A stretch of DNA of 64,000 nt from Antedon mediterranea (Eukaryota > Echinodermata > Crinoidea > Comatulida > Antedonidae): positions 19,616,001-19,680,000 of the forward strand of contig NC_092671.1 of the NCBI RefSeq assembly GCF_964355755.1, written 5' to 3'. This document shows positions 60,979-64,000 of this stretch, piece by piece. Position 1 is the first letter of the stretch; each line of letters opens with the position of its first letter. The notes under the pieces are model-generated. The model saw only the letters and a list, made by a program, of their open reading frames with translations, was not told the origin of the DNA and ran no database searches. The position numbers and the translations under genes were made by a program.

Positions 60979-61095
60979 TTGGGGCGACTTTGCGATAGGG
61001 CGACTTTGCGATGGGAGGGGCGACTTTGCGTTGGGGCGACTTTGCGATGGGGCGACTTTGTGATGGGGCGACTTTGCGATGGGGCGACTTGACTA
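60979..61095 (+). repeat. 16-bp minisatellite, orphan array
   Basis: About seven units of ggggcgactttgcgat ending gcgacttgactagcatcc, the same order as in the foldback arm. It is followed by accgtcaggacagggc-like loop sequence, so it is probably a remnant of another copy of the foldback element. Confidence 0.9.
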
Positions 61096-61151
61096 GCATC
61101 CGTCAGGACAGGGCAGGGCCTGCTCCGACGGATGACAAATAATACATTTTC

Positions 61152-61322
61152 TTAGCCTAGCTAGGGCCTAGGCTAGTTACGGTTCATCCTAGGCCTAGGA
61201 GGTCTAGGCTAGTTACTACTACTACTAGGTGGGCCTCCTAGGCTAGGCTTAGCCAGGCCTAGCTAGGTAGGCCTCCTAGGCTAGCCTAGCTAGGCCTAGG
61301 CCTAGGCCTAGTTAGGCCAAGT
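61152..61322. repeat. CCTAGG/AGGCCTAG low-complexity palindromic block
   Basis: Dense overlapping aggcctag, cctaggctagg and ctagctagg words, self-complementary at many scales. Single words of this kind are scattered throughout the window, but only here are they concentrated. Confidence 0.85.
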
Positions 61323-61635
61323 TTAGAATAAGGGCGGAGATAGCAAAGTCAGATGTTCGTGATGTAATAAACTTCGGGTTGTGCTAAGATAAATAATTAT
61401 ATTTTGAAATAACGTTACCTTTGTATTAAATTAAAAAAATGTTGATGAGACTAATGAGGGAAAACAACTTTCGCGTCCCTCCTCTCAGCTCTCTGGCATA
61501 TCATATGACCGTTTCGGCCACTGATGAAGAACGAGGTATATTCAGAGCGTCATTTCGACGATCGAGCATGCTCTACTTCTACGGAGCGCCATTTATGCCT
61601 TTTTTTACTTACGAAATAGAAATAGTACTACGGTA

Positions 61636-64000
61636 GCTGCTCCAGTGGACCAAATTTAGCACTAGTGGAGCGCAGTGATATAAAATAGAAATAATAGTCA
61701 CTAATTTTAATGTTCTTTTCGTATGTTAATACACTGTGCTCAAGTGGACACAATTTTGCGCCAGTGAGGAGCACAGTGATATAAAATAGAAATAAGTCAC
61801 TGAATTTTAATATCTTTTCGTATGTTAATACACTGTGCTCCAGTGGACCCAATTTGGAGCCAGTGGAGCACAGTGATATAAAATAGAAATAAGTCACTAA
61901 TTTTAATATTCTTTTCGTATGTTAATACACTGTGCTCAAGTGGACACAATTTGGCGCCAGTGAGGAGCACAGTGATATAAAATAGAAATAAGTCACTGAA
62001 TTTTAATATCTTTTCGTATGTTAATACACTGTGCTCAAGTGGACCCAATTTGGAGCCAGGGGAGCACAGTGATATAAAATAGAAATAAGTCACTGAATTT
62101 TAATATCTTTTCGTATGTTAATACACTGTGCTCAAGTGGACCCAATTTGGCGCCAGGAGAGCACAGTGATATAAAATAGAAAGAAGTCACTGAATGTTAA
62201 TATATTTTCGTATGTTAATACACTGTGCTCAAGTGGACCTAATTTGTCGCCAGTGGAGCACAGTGATATGAAATAGAAATAAGTCACTGAATTTTAATAT
62301 CTTTTCGTATGTTAATACACTGTGCTCAAGTGGACCCAATTTGGAGCCAGGGGAGCACAGTGATATAAAATAGAAATAAAGTCACTGAATTTTAATATCT
62401 TTTCGTATGTTATTACACTGTGCTCAAGTGGACCCAATTTGGAGCTAGGGGAGCACAGTGATATAAAATAGAAATAAGTCACTGAATGTTAATATCTTTT
62501 CGTATGTTAATACACTGTGCTCAAGAAGTGGACCCAATTTGGAGCCAGTGGAGCACAGTGATAAAAAAATAGAAATAAGTCACTGAATTTTAATATCTTT
62601 TCGTATGTTAATACCCTGTGCTCAAGTGGACCCAACCCAATTTGGAGCTAGGGGAGCACAGTGATATAAAATAGAAATAAGTCACTGAATTTTACTATCT
62701 TATCGTATGTTAATAAACTGTGCTCAAGTGGACCCAATTTGGAGCCAGTGGAGCACAGTGATATAAAATAGAAATAAGTCACTAAATTTTAATATCTTTT
62801 CGTATGTTAATACACTGTGCTCAAGTGGACCTAATTTGGAGCCAGTGGAGCACAGTGATATAAAATAGAAAAAAGCCACTGAATTTTAATATCTTTTCGT
62901 TTGTTAATACACTGTGCTCAAGTGGACCCAATTTGGCGCCAGGAGAGCACAGTGATATAAAATAGAAATAAGTCATTGAATGTTAATATATTTTCGTATG
63001 TTAATACACTGTGCTCAAGTGGACCCAATTTGGAGCCAGGGGAGCACAGTGATATAAAATAGAAATAAGTCACTGAATGTTAATATCTTTTCGTATGTTA
63101 ATACACTGTGCTCAAGAAGTGGACCCAATTTGGAGCCAGTGGAGCACAGTGATAAAAAAAATAGAAATAAGTCACTGAATTTTAATATCTTTTCGTATGT
63201 TAATACACTGTGCTCAACTGGACCCAATTTGGAGCTAGTGGAGCACAGTGATATAAAATAGAAATAAGTCACTGAATTTTAATATCTTTTCGTATGTTAA
63301 TACACTGTGCTCAAGAAGTGGACCCAATATGGAACCAGTGGAGCACAGTGATATAAAATAGAAATAAGTCACTGAATTTTAATATCTTTTCGTATGTTAA
63401 TACCCTGTGCTCAAGTGGACCCAACCCAATTTGGAGCTAGGGGAGCACAGTGATATAAAATAGAAATAAGTCACTGAATTTTAATATCTTATCGTATGTT
63501 AATAAACTGTGCTCAAGTGGACCCAATTTGGAGCCAGTGGAGCACAGTGATATAAAATAGAAATAAGTCACTGAATTTTAATATCTTTTCGTATGTTAAT
63601 ACACTGTGCTCAAGTGGACCCAATTTGGAGCCAGGGGAGCACAGTGATATAAAATAGAAATAAAGTCACTGAATTTTAATATCTTTTCGTATGTTATTAC
63701 ACTGTGCTCAAGTGGACCCAATTTGGAGCTAGGGGAGCACAGTGATATAAAATAGAAATAAGTCACTGAATGTTAATATCTTTTCGTATGTTAATACACT
63801 GTGCTCAAGAAGTGGACCCAATTTGGAGCCAGTGGAGCACAGTGATAAAAAAATAGAAATAAGTCACTGAATTTTAATATCTTTTCGTATGTTAATACCC
63901 TGTGCTCAAGTGGACCCAACCCAATTTGGAGCTAGGGGAGCACAGTGATATAAAATAGAAATAAGTCACTGAATTTTACTATCTTATCGTATGTTAATAA
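61636..64000. repeat. Satellite array, about 97-bp monomer, higher-order structure
   Basis: About 24 head-to-tail monomers run off the window end. Each reads cactgtgctcaagtggaccc, aatttggagccagtg, gagcacagtgatataaaata, gaaataagtcactgaatttt and aatatcttttcgtatgttaa. CACTGTGCTC and GAGCACAGTG form a perfect inverted pair in every unit. Variant monomers (tattacactg, caagaagtgg, acccaacccaa) recur together about 1284 bp apart. The long minus-strand frames across it are by-products of the repeat. Confidence 0.97.

Noticed and set aside
61628-63272. Minus-strand frames of 85-98 codons with a repeated FYFISLCSTGSKLGP motif.
   Set aside because: They are translations of the satellite array and change frame with unit length. 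There is no sign of a real gene.

Overview
This is a 64 kb piece of AT-rich nuclear DNA from an animal, with GT-AG introns, LINE retrotransposons, a tRNA-derived SINE, many MITE-like elements and a satellite array. The frequent aggcctag-type words, the LINE types and the ACP6 orthologue suggest an invertebrate deuterostome, perhaps an echinoderm. That placement is inference from style and is not proven. There is no sign of prokaryotic operons, CRISPR arrays or phage.

The one confidently identified gene is a complete lysophosphatidic acid phosphatase type 6 gene (ACP6, histidine acid phosphatase family). It lies on the minus strand between 55974 and 48492. I reconstructed eight coding exons with consistent phases, all GT-AG, giving a predicted 434-residue protein. 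Its introns hold several mobile elements: a foldback MITE and a palindromic repeat in intron 1, a hAT-like element in intron 2, and a widespread CTCCGCC-type repeat in intron 4.

Other minus-strand exon-like segments have good splice sites and matching phases, but I could not identify the proteins. They are a signal-peptide-like first exon at 12114-12204, three phase-matched exons at 6100-6174, 4989-5030 and 4855-4904 ending in a stop, a two-exon 3' gene end at 19158-19228 and 18952-19054, and possible terminal exons at 44660-44810 and 43692-43766. They are offered as candidates only.

Layout: 1-12.2 kb, candidate minus-strand gene plus MITEs and three copies of a dispersed repeat, one with a hammerhead-like core. 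12.2-15.3 kb, mixed-composition upstream region. 15.3-19.2 kb, very AT-rich DNA ending in a candidate gene 3' end. 23.1-24.2 kb, a 57-bp tandem array. 26.2-29.3 kb, palindromic and duplicated repeats. 30.8-31.6 kb, a hairpin-rich TIR element. 31.8-35.1 kb, a 5'-truncated LINE followed by a 1.6 kb CpG-richer non-coding element with hairpin ends. 35-43.7 kb, mostly featureless. 44.7-47.5 kb, two SINE copies and a second LINE fragment. 48.5-56 kb, ACP6. 57.5-59.84 kb, a long-inverted-repeat (foldback) element with a 16-bp minisatellite in its arms and a second TIR element nested in its left arm. 60.97-61.1 kb, a third, orphan copy of that minisatellite. 61.64-64 kb, a roughly 97-bp satellite with higher-order structure that runs off the end of the window.

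The most notable structures are the nested foldback element, the higher-order satellite whose monomers each carry an inverted repeat, and the 1.6 kb hairpin-ended element. No complete autonomous mobile element is present.
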